Below are positions 34,680 through 46,162 of a stretch of DNA of 64,000 bases, piece by piece. The translations under genes were made by a program, and so were the position numbers. This DNA comes from Strigamia acuminata (lineage: Eukaryota > Arthropoda > Chilopoda > Geophilomorpha > Linotaeniidae), in NCBI GenBank assembly GCA_949358305.1, contig OX442315.1, forward strand, positions 28,484,427 to 28,548,426. The letters are read 5' to 3'. The first letter of the stretch is position 1, and the number at the start of each line of letters is the position of its first letter. The notes under the pieces were generated by a model. It saw nothing but the letters and a program-made list of their open reading frames with translations, did no database searches and was not told the origin of the DNA.

Positions 34680-35690
34680 TAATCGAAAAAGTAAAACATT
34701 TTTGTTATTATTTTAGTTGGTTTTATTAATTCAAAAGTAGAAAGCCCATCAATAATGACGGGATGAAATCTGTACTGCAGGGCCATCAAATATTGTTCCA
34801 TGCAATTTTCATAAATTTTATGGTGATTTCTCTATAGAATTTCAATTTGAATCTATGATATTCAGAAATATTCAACTTTGTATTTGATTATCGTAAATTC
34901 TAATTGAATTTTTTAAATTCAAGTTTACTAGAGATCTTGCATGTTTTTAGTTTTCGAAACACATCTGTGAGGGAATTCAGAATTGAGGATTATTATTATC
35001 ATTGGTCATTAGTTTGATATTTGTAGTTTTAATTATATCTTTTGCCAATAGTCAGCTCTATGTACACACAGTTCAGATTAGTTTATGTTTATGTTCGACT
35101 CAAGTTCAGGTTTGGGCTTGACTCAAGTTTAGTTTTAGTTTTGGTTTGCCTTAAAAAAATGTAAAGCAAAGTAGAATAAATCTGCTCTGAAAAGAAGTGG
35201 TTTTTGCTTAAAAACACTCAACATCATCTTTTTGTGACTGTAAGTGTAAACTGTTTCTTTCTACATTACATCAATGAACAATATTTTTCTTAATAAAAAA
35301 AAAATAAAAAAAACACCTTCAACAAGGTACCACAGTTTCTTACAAGTCAGAGCAAGCATGCATTTAAAAACGAACAAAATGAACCGTGCAAGACAAAATA
35401 TACTGCTACACATACCTCTCGATTTCTATTTTACCAAAAACATTTCATTTAAAATTGCATAATATGAATAAAACCAAGCACACGATCACATCCCAATGTT
35501 GCAACTAATAATTTCCAGAAATTTATAGCTGTGGCAATTTTCGAGAGTACCGTACCCTCTGTAGTCGAATCGGGAAAAATCCAAGCAATACGTCATTGAT
35601 TCGTTGTAAACACAAACCACATGGCCCTAATAATCCGAGCCTAAAAAGAACGAACAAACTGTTTGCTTCGATTTTTAAAATCAATTTAAA
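34680..35690. other. Spacer between PR/SET copies 4 and 5
   Basis: Holds the 3' flank of copy 4 and, from about 34990, DNA not shared with the other type-A spacers; 35250-35690 matches 42720-43138 before copy 7. A tandem TCAAGTTCAGGTTTGGGCTTGACTCAAGTT repeat is seen around 35098-35140. No gene found. Confidence 0.55.
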
Positions 35691-37097
35691 ATGGATTCGA
35701 ATTCATCCTCTGCGACGGTAAACATTAATTCACGGATTAATTGATAAATACAAAATTAACATTTCTTTATGATATTTACAATTTTAGGAAGTCGTACCTT
35801 TATTATTTCCGGAATCAGTAATTCCTTCGACGTTTTCGCATCAGACAATTGTTTCTGACGTTCCAATCCCAAGGGGAACAATGTTTGGACCATATCCGGG
35901 AAATGTAAGTTACCGGTGCCTAGTTCACTGGGATTTTAATTTTTAAATAATTGTTAATCGTCGCACTAATTAATTTTATTTGATATTTCCAGGATGCGGT
36001 CGAAAAGAAATGTAATAATTGGATGCAATATGTGACCAGTGTGACGGATTGTTGGGAATCTAATTTATTGGTTGCCTTTTTGAAAAACCAACTCTACTTT
36101 TACTGCAGTAGACACATTCGTGCAGGAACAGAATTAATTGTTTGGGGAGGCCAAAAGAAAATACATTTGCGAGACCCTTCAGAATGGACTACTTACAAGA
36201 TGAATGGTGATGCATTAACTCCGTTATTTTGTGTTTTCTTTTTTTCATTAACTAAAATAATGTTTTGTTTCAATTTTTTTAGAGACAGGTTTGACTTTCC
36301 TGTGTCAGGAATGCGATTTGAATTTGAAAACGGCAAAAATGCTTGCACGTCATAACAGCAGTATTCATCAGGGACCAAAGATGTTAGAAAAAAATTGCAA
36401 ATGTCCGCATTGTCCTTTTGTCGGATATAGAATGGATTTGCGTAAGCATTTGGTTAAGCACGGTATAGATCTTTATGGCAATCCATTAGTAATCAATCAA
36501 AATAAGTCTACGATTGAAAGTGAACATTCCGAGTCTGATTCTAAATCTCAGCCTGATTCTGGTTTCCAATATGAATCCGATTCGGAGTTTAAATCTCGGT
36601 CCGAATCCGATTCGGAGTTTGAATCTCAGTCCGGGTTCGATTTGGAGTCTGATTCTGATTCGGAAAAAACTTCTACAGCGAAAAACGAAGAAATCGCAAA
36701 AAAATGTGAATATAATTGCAAGTTATGCAAAAAGACTTTCGACCGTCTCCCGCAGCTTTATGGACACATCGGAACAATGCATAAACTAAATAAAGCAGCA
36801 TACGGCGAGATTACATCGAATAGGAAATTAGATTCTAATGAAGATAGTAACGTAAACAAAGGTCCTTGTAAAGAAAAGAGAATGGATTATACATGCAATT
36901 ATTGTAAGAACGTTTACTTCACTTCACAAGCGCGTAGACGACATGTAAAATGTGTACATTTAGGAATACGGTTTGCCTGCAGTGTTTGTAGAAATGAGTA
37001 CACAACAAAATACACGTTGAATAAGCATATTAAAAAGTCTCATAATTTGAAAGCAAGTGCAGTAATCGTACAAAATGGAAAAAGTTGTACTAATTGA
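35691..37097 (+). CDS. PR/SET zinc-finger gene, array copy 5 (acidic-serine linker)
   Basis: Exons 35691-35717, 35788-35904, 35993-36206 and 36283-37097 encode 390 aa. It belongs to a second subtype with copy 7: leader MDSNSSSAT, exon 2 starting EVVPLLFPESV, 117 nt long. The PR/SET shows TMFGPYPGN, NWMQYVTSV and LIVWGGQKK. Five C2H2 fingers follow. Between fingers 2 and 3 lies a linker of about 50 residues made of repeated Ser, Asp and Glu (SDSE, ESDSE), expanded relative to type-A copies and suited to phosphorylation or a transactivation role (inference). Frames are complete. Its 3' flank extends to about 37460 and is shared with copy 7. Confidence 0.85.
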
Positions 37098-37959
37098 ATT
37101 AAAGCATTTGCATTTATTAATATTCTTTCAAAAACTGACTCGAACGATTTCAATTTTCCTTTAAAACCCCCAAATTTCCACAGTTTTTTTTTTACTGACC
37201 TAGAGATACTGCTGTAATTCACCCAGAGTGATGTGATGGATCGAAGGATGGTAACTTATCCTGCATAATTCAAATAAAAGTTTAAAAAAAAAATGACTGC
37301 TTTCTCCAACCTAGCTAATCGTCCTAGCTGCAACTCTGGCTGCAACTAACTCAACTTTATTGTAGCGGTAGCATAATGCTTGAAGTCCACGCTAGGGCGA
37401 CAAGGATTGAGTCTTTCTTGAGTCGCGGGCACGGTGGTCGAGGGCTCCAGGTGGCATACATTTTTTCGACGTCATCACTACCGATCATCCGCCCATTACC
37501 GATCGCCAGACATCTATAAGCGATAATCGCCCCTTTCGCCTCGCCTTTCGCACTCATTTTCGTACCGCGCCTTGCGAGTTTTTAGACCTAACCACTGCCA
37601 AACTTTTATCGGGTGTGCTTGATTCATCATAAAAACTAAGTGAGATAAAAGAAAACGGCTAAAATAAATCGGAAATAGCTCATGGGCTATTTACACTCGA
37701 TTTACACCGATTTCTGTAACCATTTTTGAAAAAATCGGTGGAAATAGCCTCGGCAAAAAAAAAAATTACCCAGTCAAAAGGAATCGAAAATAATCCTGGT
37801 CAAGAAAAGAAATTCAGATCTAAAATAATCTTCTCTCTGGTTTTTTGTTTTGATTTTATTAAAAATACGAATACGTAGAAAGCACTTTAATACTACAGAT
37901 AAAATTATTTACATTATTCATTGATATTAAAGTAGCAGTAGATTTTTTTCTTGACTAAT
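37098..37959. other. Spacer after PR/SET copy 5
   Basis: The part to about 37460 is duplicated after copy 7 (to about 44790), including AATGCTTGAAGTCCACGCTAGGG. From 37560 on is single-copy AT-rich DNA, presumably the 3' flank of the minus-strand thioester-protein fragment. A possible short inverted pair GAAATAGC/GCTATTT lies near 37670-37750. No gene seen. Confidence 0.5.
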
Positions 37960-39431
37960 CTAATTTACAAACCATTTTATATTTTGTTTTGAAGCCAAGA
38001 CTAGGAACCGACAATTCAAAAGAGGATTGGCAGGAGACATTTCAAAGTTGCAATTAGGACATTCGAAGGAACCACACACGTCACAGATAGTCAAGGATTG
38101 CAAGGTACGTGTTTCGTACATAAATTCATTAAATCTCTGTGAAAACATCGAAATGAAATTCGTAATTATCGATCAAACCAAGGCTCGAAATGGAAAATTT
38201 CACGAAAATTTAAAAAACAAATCGTACCATTACAAAATCACAAGGAAAAAATTATCACGAACTGGAACATTATTTTCCATAATTTGCTAGAGTATACTGT
38301 ATTTCGAGCTCTGGATCAAACCCGATTGTAATTCAATTTACCTGGTGCAAACAAATCATAAATTCTACTCCCATGACTGACGCTAAATTAGCAACTGGGC
38401 AAAGTTTTTCAGCCACAATATTTATGCAGGTGTTGGTTGAATCGAGCTATTGAAAGTATTTATTATTAGATTTTATGTTTATTTTAAAATAGAAAGATCT
38501 ATATTACGTGTTTGAAATAAAAATTGACTTTCCGTTCGTAAAATCGAGCTTCTGTCAACTTGTTTACTTTGCCAGACAAAACGTATGAAATTAAGTTTTC
38601 CTGGTCTACCACGTAACCTGTTGGGATTTCCAACTCCAAAGCCACCATCTCGGAAATTTCCCTCTCATTTGTCGGTAACCAACTATTATAATTTGAAAAA
38701 AAAAAAAAAACCCCAATTGGGTTTGCAAAGTATATATTTTATAGTTATCTGTACCTTTGACAAGACCGGAGTCGTAAATGAGACGAATTATATCCTTCGT
38801 AAGTAGCATCGACTACGACTGAGAATGCAGGCATAAGCGGTTGTATTTGAAATTCTGGCACGTCCACATTACATTGGACTGACAATTGGGCAAATCCAGT
38901 GCTTTTTATACCACGAGTCTTACAGTTCCCCAAGCATTTGGAATCTACAAATAAATAAAAATATATTTAGAATTCATCCCAAATACAAATATACTGCACA
39001 AGTCTAACCTTTACTGTTTGTAATTTCAATAAATTCTCTCCATTTGCATTAAATATTTTTACGAAACCAGTAGACAATGATGAATCCACAGACAACAAGA
39101 TATCAGCAGTATCTCTTGCTGGCAACCGTGAAGAATACTCCAACAAAGCTTGATAAGCAACTAAAGTGTTCTAGAAAAATATGAAAAATATGTAAAACGG
39201 CAACTTGAAAAAGAAAGAAATTATTTTTTACTTGTGGTGAACCCCATCCACCGTTAGTTATCCGTTGGAAATTTAACCACTGCACCATTGGTTCTTGCAT
39301 GAGAGCCTGGTGCTCGACAAACACCATCAAAGTGTATGCTGTGGATTCGATATTTCTACTGTCATGACGTGCAGGCAAACGCGATTGTAGGTACGGCTTA
39401 TTGCTGGCTATGTTGTATTTTGGTGGTGGTA
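37960..39431 (-). pseudogene. 3' fragment of a thioester / alpha-2-macroglobulin-like gene
   Basis: Read on the minus strand, exon-like pieces are: 39431-39232 (IESTAYTLMVFVEHQ... QWLNFQRITNGGWGSPQ), 39170-39009 (NTLVAYQALLEYSSRLPARD), about 38945-38770 (KSTGFAQLSVQCNVDVPEF, QPLMPAFSVVVDATY), about 38665-38500 (EMVALELEIPTGYVVD, RKVNFYF), about 38430-38340 (VPVANLASV-like) and about 38110-37960 with a terminal cysteine cluster CDVCGSFECPNC. Order and motifs match the thioester-domain end, MG8/receptor-binding domain and C-terminal cysteine tail of secreted TEP/A2M innate-immunity proteins. The 5' part is missing: the frame ends exactly where DNA homologous to a PR/SET 3' flank begins (39432). 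One junction (39009 to 38945) also seems out of phase. Truncated by rearrangement; exon edges are approximate. Confidence 0.72.
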
Positions 39432-39656
39432 TTAATTGAAGAAATAAAACATTTTTGTTCCCATTTTAATTTATTTTATTACCTACTTTAATAAGCTGAA
39501 AGCTCTAACAACGGGAAAAAACCTCTACTTCGTGCCTTCGGTCATCAAATATTGTGATTTTTCCGTAGATTTTGAACTTAAATTTATAATCGGGCCCTAA
39601 TAAACCTAACCTAAAGAGAACGAATTGTTTGCATCAACTTCTAAAATTAATTCAAA

Positions 39657-40640
39657 ATGGATTCAAACTCATCCGCTGTGACAGTAGATAAGTTTTTACC
39701 CTTGTCTGATAAAAAAAATAAGAAAAAAAGTAACATTTCTTTACGGTATTTACAATTTTAGGGAGTATTACTTTTATTATTTCCGGAATGAGTAATTGCT
39801 TCGAAGCTTACAAATCAAGGATGAGAAAGACGAGTTACCGGTACCGGTTTGAGTCCGATTCGGAGTTCTTTTCAGATTCCTCAAAAACACCTGCAGTCAG
39901 AAATGAAGCAAATTAATTTACACGACCTGGAGCAGACCTGGAGCAGAACCATTTAACAACGAGTGACGAGCCGGGAAGGGGAACGTCAAGCCAGACGTTG
40001 GCGTTGACGTTGGCGTTCCAGTACAAACGCCGAGCAGAACCTCTCTAATCGCTAAAAATGTGAACACAATTGCAAGTTATGCGAATAGACTTTCAATAGC
40101 CTCCCGTAGCTTTATGGACATGTCGCAGTAATGCATAAACTGAATAAATCAATATCCGTGAGGTTACACCGATTAGGAAATTTGGTTCTAATGAAGATCG
40201 TAACGGGAGCAAAGGTCGGCGGTGCTATCAACCTAGGGTATTAATCTTTTGTAATAAATAATAATACCGTATTTTACCGATTAAGAGCCGCTACAGAGAG
40301 AGAGGCGATTTAATATAAGAGCCGACCTCGAATAATAGCCGCGGCGAGAGCATACATAACGAACATTCAATGAACGTACCATTGAGATATCGGCCACTAT
40401 TTAAAATAAGAGCCGCACTCGATTAATAGCCGCGGCTGAAAGTTGCAGTTTTGAATAAGGAGCCGCGGCTCTTACTCGGTAAAATGCGGTAATAGAAATT
40501 ATTATTATTTTTTTTATTTTACAAAAATGTTTTAACTTTTCTGTGTCAAGATTGTTATAAGTCATTTGAAACTACCGGTATTCGTTCGTTCGAAAATTAT
40601 TCTTTATAAGAACATTTACCGTATCAGCACGGCATTTGCA
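39657..40640 (+). pseudogene. PR/SET array wreck c (copy of wreck b)
   Basis: First exon ATGGATTCAAACTCATCCGC at 39657, a short exon 2 relic (TTACTTTTATTATTTCCGGAATGAG), a linker and finger 3 remnant (TGCAAGTTATGCGAATAG), then an exon 4 relic resembling copy 1 at about 40520-40610. It matches wreck b but keeps more linker, plus an extra segment of about 120 bp at 39920-40050 with GTTGGCGTT repeats, and carries a MITE at 40266-40489. No open product remains. Confidence 0.7.
40266..40489. mobile_element. TA-flanked MITE with CCGTATTTTACCG ends
   Basis: Inverted repeats CCGTATTTTACCGATTAAGAGCCGC and its near complement at the other end enclose 224 bp, with TA on both sides (40264-40265 and 40490-40491). 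GAGCCGCGGCTC motifs recur inside. It is inserted in wreck c and absent from the homologous place in wreck b, so it arrived after the block was duplicated. Confidence 0.8.
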
Positions 40641-41062
40641 ATAATTTGATGACAAAAAAATAAAAGGCTGCGGTAGTAAGAATTAAGAGCTGTTCGAAAA
40701 TGCAGCATAAAAGTACCTTTGTAAATTTTAATAGATCACAACAGTGACAACATTACTGACAAATAAAAATTTAACATTTTGCCAAAATATAAAACTTCTC
40801 GCTGAAATAAAATGGCTTTGAGCTTTTTCTTTTGTACAATCTAATTGCCGTACACGAAGACAAACATCTGGCAACCGACTGGCTTGGGAGCAGCTTACAG
40901 GTATCCCCTGGACCTCCTGTGAAGATGAAATGGATAGGTCGTTGCGGAAGGTTCGCGGATTATATTCTCAATCGGTGTAACCCCCATGTGGTCGTAAACC
41001 TAACCTCGATTTCATGAAAAGCTACCGTATGCGTGTGCCTCCATTTTACAAATTAATTTAGA

Positions 41063-42405
41063 ATGGATCCAAACTCATCTTCTGTGGTGGTAGATGGAAA
41101 TTGATTTGAAACTTATTCCGCTTAGTGCTTAATTATATGCTTTATTTACATTTTTATTAGGGACAACCTTTATTATATCCGAAATCGGTAATTCCTTCGA
41201 AATTTTCAAATCGGACAATCCTTACTGATGTTTTAATTTCAAGAGGTACAACGTTTGGACCGTATCCAGGAAATGTACGTTATCTTATCACATTTACAGA
41301 TTATAATCTGCCAATGTATCTATCATTATGTACGGTCTTAAATAATTATTAACATCGCATTAATTTATTTGATATTTCCAGGATTCTGTCGAAAAGAAGT
41401 TTAATAATTGGATGCAATGTGTGACCAGTGTAACGGATTTTTGGGAAGCTAATTTGTTGGTTGCATTTTCGAAAAACCAACTCTACTTTTACTGCAATAG
41501 ACACATTCGTGCAGGAACAGAATTAATTGTTTGGGGAGGCCAAAAGAAAATCCATTTGCGAGATCCTTCAGAATGGACAACTTACAAGATGAATGGTAAT
41601 GTATTAACTCCGTTATTTTGTGTTTTTCTTTTTTTCATTACGGTAACTAGAATGTTGTTTTGTTTCAATTTTTTTTTAGAAACTGGTTTGGCTTACTTGT
41701 GTCAGGAATGCAATTTGATTTTTAAAACTGCACGTGGGGTTGCAAGTCATAACACCAGTATTCATCAAGCACCAAAGTTATCACAAAAAGATTGCAAATG
41801 TCCGCAAATGTCCGCATGTCCGCATTGCCACCCTACAGTGTGAAAAAGATTTTCGTAGGCATTTGGTTCGGCATTGTATAAATCTTTATGGCGACCCGTT
41901 AGTAATGAATCAAATCAAGGCTGATGAAATTGAAGATTCCGAGACTAAAGATAACTCCGCAAAAATACTTACAGCCACAAATGATGCAATCACAGAAAAC
42001 AATATATACAATTGCAAATTATGCAAAATGACTTTCAAGCGTCTCCCGCAACTTTGCGGCCACATGGGAGCAAAGCATAAACATAATAAATCCGGTTGTG
42101 ACATTGCTTCGGAAAGGAAATTAGATTCTCGTGGAGTTGGTTTTGCGAGCCAATGTTCTACTGGTAACGACGAAATCCTTGGGAAGCAAAATACAATTGA
42201 ATATAAATGCAATTATTGTGAAAAATCTTTTTGTAGTCAACAATCGTGTTCCAATCACAAAGGCTCAGCACATTTAGGAATACGATTTGTTTGCAGTGTT
42301 TGCAAAAAAAAATTTAAATTTAAAACTAATTTGAATAAGCATTTACAAAATTCACATAATTCGCAAGGATATATAATAACCACGAAAAATGGACTAATTA
42401 TATAG
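41063..42405 (+). pseudogene. PR/SET zinc-finger gene, array copy 6, frameshifted
   Basis: Exons 41063-41089, 41161-41274, 41382-41595 and 41680-42405. It is the sister of copy 4: PR/SET exons are intact (TTFGPYPGN, NWMQCVTSV, LIVWGGQKK), and the third intron (84 nt) is likewise open and a multiple of three. In finger 2 a short direct duplication of TGTCCGCA units changes the frame: translation stops at 41843 (CPHCHPTV then TGA), while fingers 2-5 continue in another frame to 42405. The upstream block at about 40860-41030 is kept. Either a recent pseudogene or a sequencing error; reads over 41800-41825 would decide. Confidence 0.75.
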
Positions 42406-43138
42406 TTATCAAAAAAGTAAAACATTTTTGTTACCATTTTAGTTGGTTTTATTACTTCAAAAGTTGAAAGCCCATCAATAATGACGGGATAAAATCTGTA
42501 CTGTATGCCAAAGTGCCATCAAATATTGTTCCATGCAATTTGCATAAATTTTATGGTGATTTCTTTGTTGAATTTCAATTTGAATTTATGATATTCAGAA
42601 ATATTCAACTTAGTATTTGATTATCGTAAATTCTCATTGAATTTTTTAAATTCAAATTTACGAGAGATTTTGCATGTTTTTAATTTTCGAAATACATCTT
42701 TTTGTAACTGTAAATGTAAACTGTTTCTTTCTTTTTTAAATCAATGAACAATATTTTATTACTAAAAAATAAAACACCTTCAACAAACTACCACAGTTTC
42801 TTACAAGTTAGAGCAAGCATGCATTTAAAAATCAACAAAATGAACCAAAATATACTGCTACATACCTCTCGATTTCTATTTTATCAAAAACATTTCATTT
42901 AAAATTGCATAATATGAATAAATCAAGCACACGGTCACATCCCAATGTTGTAACTAATAATTTCCAGAAATTTATAGTTGCGGCAAGTTTCGAGAGTACC
43001 GTACTCTCTATAGTCGATTCGGTAAAAATCCAAGCATTAGTCATTGATTCGTTGTAAGCACAAATCACATGGTCCTAATAAACCTAGCCTAAAGAGAACG
43101 AACGAACTGTTTGCTTCGATTTTTAAAATCAATTCAAA
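42406..43138. other. Spacer between PR/SET copies 6 and 7
   Basis: The first part equals the 3' flank of copy 4; from about 42720 it matches the DNA before copy 5 (35250-35690). The roughly 250 bp with TCAAGTTCAGG repeats present in the other spacer are missing here. No gene seen. Confidence 0.55.
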
Positions 43139-44460
43139 ATGGATTTGAATTCATCCTCTGCGACGGTAGATATTAATTAATAAATACAAAATTAACATTT
43201 CTTTACGATATTTACAATTTTAGGAAGTCGTACCTTTATTATTTCCGGAATCAGTAATTCCTTCGAAGTTTTCGCATCAGACAATTGTTTCTGACGTTCC
43301 AATCCCAAGGGGAACAATGTTTGGACCATATCCGGGAAATGTAAGTTACCGGTGCCTAGTTCATGAGATTTTAATTTTGAAATAAGTGTTAATCATCGCA
43401 CTAATTTATTTTATTTCATATTTCCAGGATGCAGTCGAAAAGAAATATAATAACTGGATGCAATATACGACCAGTGTGACTGATTGGTGGGAATCTAATT
43501 TATTGGTTGTCTTTTTGAAAAACCAACTCTACTTTTACTGCAATAGACACATTCGTGCAGGAACCGAATTAATTGTTTGGGGAGGCCAAAAGAAAATCCA
43601 TTTGCGAGACCCTTCAGAATGGACTACTTACAAGATGAATGGTAATGAATGAACTCCAACTTTTTTTTCCTTTTTTTTTCATTAACTAAAATAATATTTT
43701 GTGTCAATTTCTTTTAGAAACAGGTTTGACTTTCCTGTGTCAAGAATGCGATTTGAATTTAAAAACTGCAGAAATGCTTTCACGTCATAACTGCAGTATT
43801 CATCAAGCACCAAAGATGTCACAAAATAATTGCAAATGTCCGCATTGTCCTTTTGTCGGATGTAGAATGGATTTGCGTAAGCATTTGGCTAGGCATGGTA
43901 TAGATCTTTACGGCAATCCATTAGTAATCAACCAAAATAAGGCTACGATTGAAAGTGAACATTCCGAGTCCGAGTCTAAATCTCAGCCTGATTCTGGGTT
44001 CGATTGGGAGTCTGGTTTTCAATCTGAATCTCAGTCCGAGTCCGATTTGGAGTCTGATTCTGATTCCGCAAAAACACCTACAGCCAAAAACGAAGAAATC
44101 GCAGAAAAATGTGAATATAATTGCAAGTTATGCAAAAAGACTTTCAACCGTCTCCCGCAGCTTTATGGACACATCGGAAAAAGCCATAAACTAAATAAAG
44201 CAGCATATGGCGAGATTACACCGAGTAGATTAGATTCTAATGACGATTGTAACGTGAGCAAAGGTCCTTGTAAAGAAAAGAGAATGGATTATGTATGCAA
44301 TTATTGTGATAACATTTTCGTCAATTCACGAGCGCGTAAACTGCATGTAAAATCGGTACATTTAGGAATACGTTTTGTTTGCAGTGTTTGTAGAAATGAG
44401 TATACAACAAAATACGTGTTGAATAAGCATATTAAAAAGTGTCATAATTTGAAAGCATAG
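43139..44460 (+). CDS. PR/SET zinc-finger gene, array copy 7 (acidic-serine linker)
   Basis: Exons 43139-43165, 43224-43340, 43428-43641 and 43718-44460 encode 366 aa. It is the duplicate of copy 5: same exon 2 (EVVPLLFPESV, 117 nt), PR/SET with NWMQYTTSV and LIVWGGQKK, five C2H2 fingers and a Ser/Asp/Glu linker (SESESKSQPDS, ESDLESDSDS). It is shorter at the C-terminus, ending HNLKA because of an early stop. Finger 4 differs from copy 5 at several helix residues (NSRARKLHVKSVH against TSQARRRHVKCVH). Frames are complete, so probably functional; nuclear DNA-binding role inferred from domains. Confidence 0.84.
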
Positions 44461-45217
44461 TAATCGTGCAAAATGGAAAAATCTGTACTAATTGAATTAA
44501 AGCGTTTATATTTATTAACATTCTTTCAAAAACTGACTCGGAACAATTCAATTTTCCTTTAAAACCCCCAAATTTCCGCAGCTTTTTTTTTTACTGACCT
44601 GAAGATATTGCTGTAATTCACCCATAGTGATGTGATGGATCAAAGGATGGTAACTTATCCTGTACAATCCAAATGAAAATTTTAATAACATTGACTGCTT
44701 TTTGCAACTGTAACTCAACTTTATTGTAGCGTAATGCTCGAAGTCCACGCTAGGGCTACAAGGGTTGAGTCTTTCTTGAGTCGGGAGCTCCAGGTGCCTG
44801 GAATGCTGGAATGCTGGAATGCTGTCAACACCTTTTATAAAATCAAAAATAGCGTCAAAAGGACGCGGGCAAAGATAGAAAGTTATGCTGTCTCAGACAC
44901 AATTTCTATGAGTGAACAAAATTTTTTTTCAAAAGTTTATTTCATTTTTATTAAAAAAAATACTTTTTTAATCAAATCAAAGATTTATGAAGCAAATGTA
45001 CGTGGCCACCTAATGCGTGCTCAAAACGATTATTTGTTTTCCTTATTTTTGTTTTGGATGAGGAAAAAAGAAAAAAAAGGTTTTTTTTCTTTTTTCAAAT
45101 TTTTTTTTTAGGAAAACAAAATTAGGAAAATAGAAAAATGGGCCTTTTTCATGTTTTCGTTTTCCTGTTGGTTTTCATCAAGAAAACGAAAAAAGAAAAA
45201 ACGGGGCCTTTTTCTGG
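44461..45217. other. Spacer after PR/SET copy 7
   Basis: To about 44790 this is the duplicate of 37098-37460. A TGGAATGC triplet repeat (44805-44825) follows, then A- and T-rich low-complexity DNA with long A and T runs (44920-45215). No gene seen. Confidence 0.5.
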
Positions 45218-45397
45218 GGATTTTCGTGAGCAGACTCAGGATTTTCGTGAGTAGACTCAGGATTTTCGTGAGCAGACTCAGGATTTTCGTGAGCAGACTC
45301 AGGATTTTCGTGAGTAGACTCAGGATTTTCGTGAGTAGACTCAGGATTTTCGTGAGTAGACTCAGGATTTTCGTGAGTAGACTCAGGATTTTCGTGC
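45218..45397. repeat. 21-bp minisatellite
   Basis: About 8.5 copies (nine starts) of GATTTTCGTGAG(C/T)AGACTCAG occur head to tail. As 21 is a multiple of three, both strands stay open and read as heptapeptide repeats (RLRIFVS on plus, HENPEST on minus). Only C/T at one site varies among units. It directly precedes the THAP-like remnant and may have replaced its 5' exon. Translation of the repeat itself is doubtful. Confidence 0.88.
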
Positions 45398-45398
45398 A

Positions 45399-46162
45399 AA
45401 CGCCAGGAAAGTGGGTTAAAAACGCTGAAAGATAAAAATAGAAAAGCTTATATCTGTTCAGCTCATTTTGTGGATAAACTTGGCCCTACTCTGCTGCACC
45501 CAGACCCACGTCCTGCAGACATATCAGAAGTACAAGAGGTATTATTTCTACTTTTCTATGTTGCAGTTTTTGACTTGAAATTTAGTGAATTCCAACTAAA
45601 TGTGGTCCATTCCTGGTCCATTCCTGTTGCTGTCACTGCAAAGTGATAAAGCCTGTATGTAGGGCTTGCATTGATGCATTTCGTGTTGATTTCAGTTTAT
45701 GTTCCATTTCGAATTGTATGTTTTGGCACAGAATAAAGTCAATTTCAATTCGGACGATTTGGAGTCAAGACTGAGATTTTTATTTAGGCAGTGGCTAAAC
45801 CAATCACAGCGCGCTTTGAAAACAATACGTTCACGTCGGACGTGAACGTAGCCACTTCGTTTTACGTTTTATTTAACCGACACCGGTTGCTAGGTTTGTT
45901 TCCTGACAACTGACGTATTGTTTTACAATTGAATTAAAGATTAGGACAATTTATGGTAAACAATGGAACACGGGTCTATGTTGGGACACAACATACAGTA
46001 CTACTGAATTTGTTTTGGTTAAGAAGAAAAACTGTCCGCAAACCGTCAAAGAAATGGGATTCTGTGTTTTCAAAACCACGCCGTAAAAAATCCAAATTGG
46101 AGGCTGACAATACAGAAGAAAATGCTGGATCAGTTGATAATATAACTACTGATGATGGAATT
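45399..46162 (+). pseudogene. THAP-domain-like gene remnant, interrupted by an LTR element
   Basis: Exon-like 45399-45538 reads CKRQESGLKTLKDKNRKAYI, then CSAHFVDKLGPTLLHPDPRP and a 5' splice site. ICSAHF plus a following proline-rich stretch matches the second half of a THAP zinc finger, found in regulators and in DNA-transposon proteins. A second segment (about 45960-46162) is basic, then acidic (RRKTVRKPSKKWDSVFSKPR, DNTEENAGSVDNITTDDG), and is cut by the LTR element at 46163. The first half of the finger is missing, replaced by the 21-bp minisatellite. It could be a transposase relic or a host gene fragment. Confidence 0.45.

Noticed and set aside
45218-45397. Regular repeat considered as a CRISPR array
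   Set aside because: The units are contiguous 21-mers without unique spacers, and the genome is eukaryotic; it is a minisatellite.
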